Shown here in pieces: positions 61,228 through 64,000 of a stretch of DNA of 64,000 nucleotides. Each line of letters opens with the position of its first letter. Position 1 is the stretch's first letter. The notes below the pieces were generated by a model. It ran no database searches. It saw only the letters and a program-made list of their open reading frames with translations, and was not told the origin of the DNA. The DNA lies in NCBI GenBank assembly GCA_900208305.1, contig OAPG01000014.1, forward strand, positions 310,001-374,000, read 5' to 3'. Position numbers and translations under genes: made by a program. Origin of the DNA: Melanopsichium pennsylvanicum. Its lineage: Eukaryota > Basidiomycota > Ustilaginomycetes > Ustilaginales.

Positions 61228-64000
61228 TCAGAAGTCGCCAAAGGTATGTGAGGCAATAGAAGCCGTATCATCATCTTCGTCCTCATGTTCGCTACCACCA
61301 TTATTGCTTGCAATCCCCATATCTTCTTCATTCTCCAATGTCCTTCCATCGTCCCACCCAGGAATGGAGATCATTGTCTCGTGCTCTTCGCTATCCAGTC
61401 GCGGAGAATGAGAAGCCCGCTCTTCGGGAAGAGGTGTGAAGCGATGGTCTTCGTTGACTGTTGTACCAAACATTTTGGGGATACTTTCGTGAACACAAAA
61501 TTTTTTCTCCTCTGTTAGCATTTCTGGACCTCCAAATCTCAAACCAGCAACATAAGAATGTAACTCTCGTGCTGATTTGGACAACCTTGTCGACAATCTC
61601 TGCTCTAAGCTTCGGTCAGGAATCTGGCTTTGGGTGTTCAAGGATCGAGTTTGCTGCGAGGAAAGATTCCAAGCGAAAGGTCGCGGAGAAGGATCCGCTG
61701 ACCAACGATGCTGCCCTGTTTGACTATGAAATTGTTGACGTAGTCTCTGTCTTCTTCTCTTGGAAAGTTCTCTCATTTGCAGCAAGTCCTCTGCTCCAGA
61801 TGTCTCCCAAAGAGATTCGAGATCCTCCTCGATCTCGTAGCCTTGATGCAGCTGCTCGATATTTTGTTGAGGGGTCTGGGGACGTGGTTGTTTCATGAAG
61901 CTACTGCGCTGATGAGGGCGGGGCATTTCTTCCAATGGTAGTAATGCGATACCAGATTCAACGGACTCGTTGGACTGATACAGCCTCAAAGCCAAGCCAG
62001 AATTGGCAGTACTGCCGCAGTAGAATCCCTGGATGGGCAGAGCATGGGACGAGATAAGAGAGTCGAGGACCAATTGCTTTTCGTGAGTTTTTCGTCGTCT
62101 GAGTTTCCCCTCAGAGCTCCCGCGAAACTCGCAGTCACTTCCAGTTTCACTCGCGTTGTCCGATACAGGATTTGTCGCAGATGCAAGCGTTTCGATACGC
62201 CATTTTGAACGAAAGTTTTCACCTGCCTTGCTCAGCATTCCAGCGGAAGGGAACGGCGACAACTTGCGCACAGAAGCCCAGACTCCGTCTTCTTCATCGG
62301 AGTATCGAACTCCGGCCTGAGATTCAGCCATAGACGTCCCAGACAGGGGCTGGTGATGAGGAAGCTGAGGACCATGTGCTGAATGGCCGGCTCCGTCCCG
62401 CAAAGGGAGGAATAGGTCCTTCAGAGCATTGCGTCGTCGAGCCGCACCGTCGGATGCAATGTCCTCTGCCGGAGGATTGCTGAAAAGCTTGGTTAAAGCT
62501 GCAATACCACAGGCGATCCCGCTAGCTGGAGTGTCAGCTTTTTCCTTCGATCGGTGAGGGACATTCGCATCGACTGATTCATGCCATTTGAGCCTAGGTG
62601 GTGACATGAGTACTTTCGCGGGAGGAGCAAGAGTTCCAGGATACTCCGCATCGACTGGATGGCCCTGAGACACACGTCCGCTGCATGTAGAGACTTGTAT
62701 CGTCGTTAGAAAGCTGGCATCGGAACTTCGCTCTCGATCAGACTCGATTTTCACCTTGCCTGCGTTTTCAAGGAGATGTCTCGAAGATTTTTGCGCCTTG
62801 AGACTGGGTTTCCTCATCCTGCCAGCGTTTAATCTTTGCGTTTGGGTGATCGAGTCGTCAGACGACGACTTCTTCCTCTGAGATCGACGCTTTCTTCGTA
62901 AGGAGGTAATTCGATTGAGACGATGATTTGAGCTTGGGTCGGATGAGTATAGAGATGTCAGCATTGTCGCAAGCTTGACTTGGGAAGCAGGGAAGAGAAG
63001 GAACGGAGCAAAGAGATTGAGACTGTTGATGACATAAAGCACGGTGAAAAGACACGAAAACACCGTGTGAAGACGGTTGACTTCCAAGCTTGCTTGGTAG
63101 GCATCGTATGGGTATTTTGCTCTGTAAGAAGCCAGAAGATAAATCTGAATCGCCCCAGCCCGGTTTGCAGATGAGATAAAGACGCCAAAAACAGATCGCG
63201 CCGGTGCAGATAAGGTCAGCAATTGCTCGGCACTAGATTGCTTGTGCTCCTCCTGATCGTGTTGCGAATTGAAGCGAACTTACCGCCGTGGCGCCAAAGG
63301 CAACACATTGTAGCATAACAGCGACATGATCAATGATGCAGTTGAACAAAAAGCGGCATACAGCAACATATCCTTCGTTGGTGATGAGGTTTTCGTGCAA
63401 GGTATTGAAGGTCCATGAGACCTTTTGTGAGTCCAATCGCGTCCTCGATCCAATGTCTAGCGATTGTGCTCGCGAGCTCGCTCGCGACACTGGACTCAAA
63501 TTATGATCCTCGATCGAAAAAGGAATATTCCTCTCCTCTGCAACTACCCCATTGGATCGTTTTTCTGACCTGGTCCGAAGCGACGAGGTCGAGATCCGAA
63601 GAACAGTCTCTGCCCGAGGCTTGATGGCAGAGCTGCCTCGGAGCGAAGTGAGGGAAGCCTTTTCACGTATCACTGCGTGCACTTTTTCAAGCGGGCCGCT
63701 TACGAAGTAGGTGCCAGAATCCGTAATAGACGATCGTAAGCCTGGAAGGTGAGCTTCAGCAGGTGGCAATGGTAGAGGACCACTTGGTGCAGGCGTGAGT
63801 GGAGGTGTCCTGACTATGGTTCTGAGAGGAAGATTGAACCTGTTCGGTTGGGTAGGTAAATTCCGAAGCACTGGATCATCCTGCTGGGTGGATGAGGAAG
63901 GCATACTAAAAGGTACAGCGGCCGAAGGCCATTTCGTGACTGACTTGGCTTTGGCAGAAGCAGCCGGCTGTTCGCTCTGAAATGGCGGAGGAGCGTTGCG
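61228..64000 (-). CDS. Membrane protein of unknown family, 5' end outside the window
   Basis: The minus-strand gene has a last exon at 61228-63225 and an upstream exon from 63284 to beyond 64000. The frame stays open to the window edge, so the ATG at 63904 is not necessarily the start. The 58-nt intron has a GTAAGT donor; an in-frame acceptor is the GAG at 63226-63228. At least two hydrophobic segments flank the junction: FNCIIDHVAVMLQCVAFGAT, and SCLFTVLYVINSLNLFAPFL further on. The rest, on the C-terminal side, is a long Ser/Arg-rich hydrophilic tail with acidic ends (EHEDEDDDTASI). I do not recognise the family. It may be a transporter-like or signalling membrane protein; only topology is visible. 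Confidence 0.6.

Overview
The window is fungal. From about 7.1 kb to the right end it is a compact nuclear genome with roughly balanced base composition, few short introns (GTAAG-type donors) and long single-exon genes. The gene set (an NDR kinase of the Ukc1/Cbk1 type, a Bur1-type CDK with a PITALRE motif, Mad1, Slu7, a ChAPs protein, a Spo71-like PH protein) fits a basidiomycete, most likely a smut fungus (Ustilaginales). The species assignment is inference.

Positions 1 to about 7,125 are different: very AT-rich, with isolated GC-rich clusters and mitochondrial genes. They hold the 3' part of cox2, a second decayed cox2 3' end, two decayed GIY-YIG homing endonucleases on the opposite strand, rps3, tRNA-Gly, tRNA-Asn, tRNA-Pro and one degenerate tRNA-like element. 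This is either a large, fairly recent nuclear copy of mtDNA or an assembly join between mtDNA and a nuclear contig end. The cox2 arrangement (intact 3' part, antisense endonuclease relic, decayed second 3' part) looks like the footprint of a mobile element that replaced the 3' end of its host gene.

From about 7.13 to 9.7 kb there is no intact gene. Diverged, rearranged copies of a short sequence suggest retroelement debris next to the junction.

From 9.7 kb on, the gene order is: transketolase (-, three exons), TMCO4/DUF726 hydrolase-fold membrane protein (-), SRP14 (-, two exons), Vms1/ANKZF1 (+), TTC1-like TPR protein (-), inositol polyphosphate kinase (+, two exons), Spo71-like PH protein (+), mitochondrial uS12 (-), ChAPs exomer cargo adaptor (+), secreted GMC oxidoreductase (+), Ukc1-like NDR kinase (-, two exons), KCTD-type BTB protein with a split domain (+), Mad1 (-), RRM-like mitochondrial protein (+), Slu7 (-), Bur1-like CDK (+), and a membrane protein gene (-) that runs off the right edge. 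These are ordinary housekeeping, cell-cycle, splicing, quality-control and morphogenesis genes, with several divergent pairs sharing short promoters and no metabolic cluster.

The most unusual items are the mitochondrial segment, the BTB domain interrupted by about 160 residues, and a recurring palindromic motif built on TACAGTAAATTTACTGTA in the nuclear spacers.
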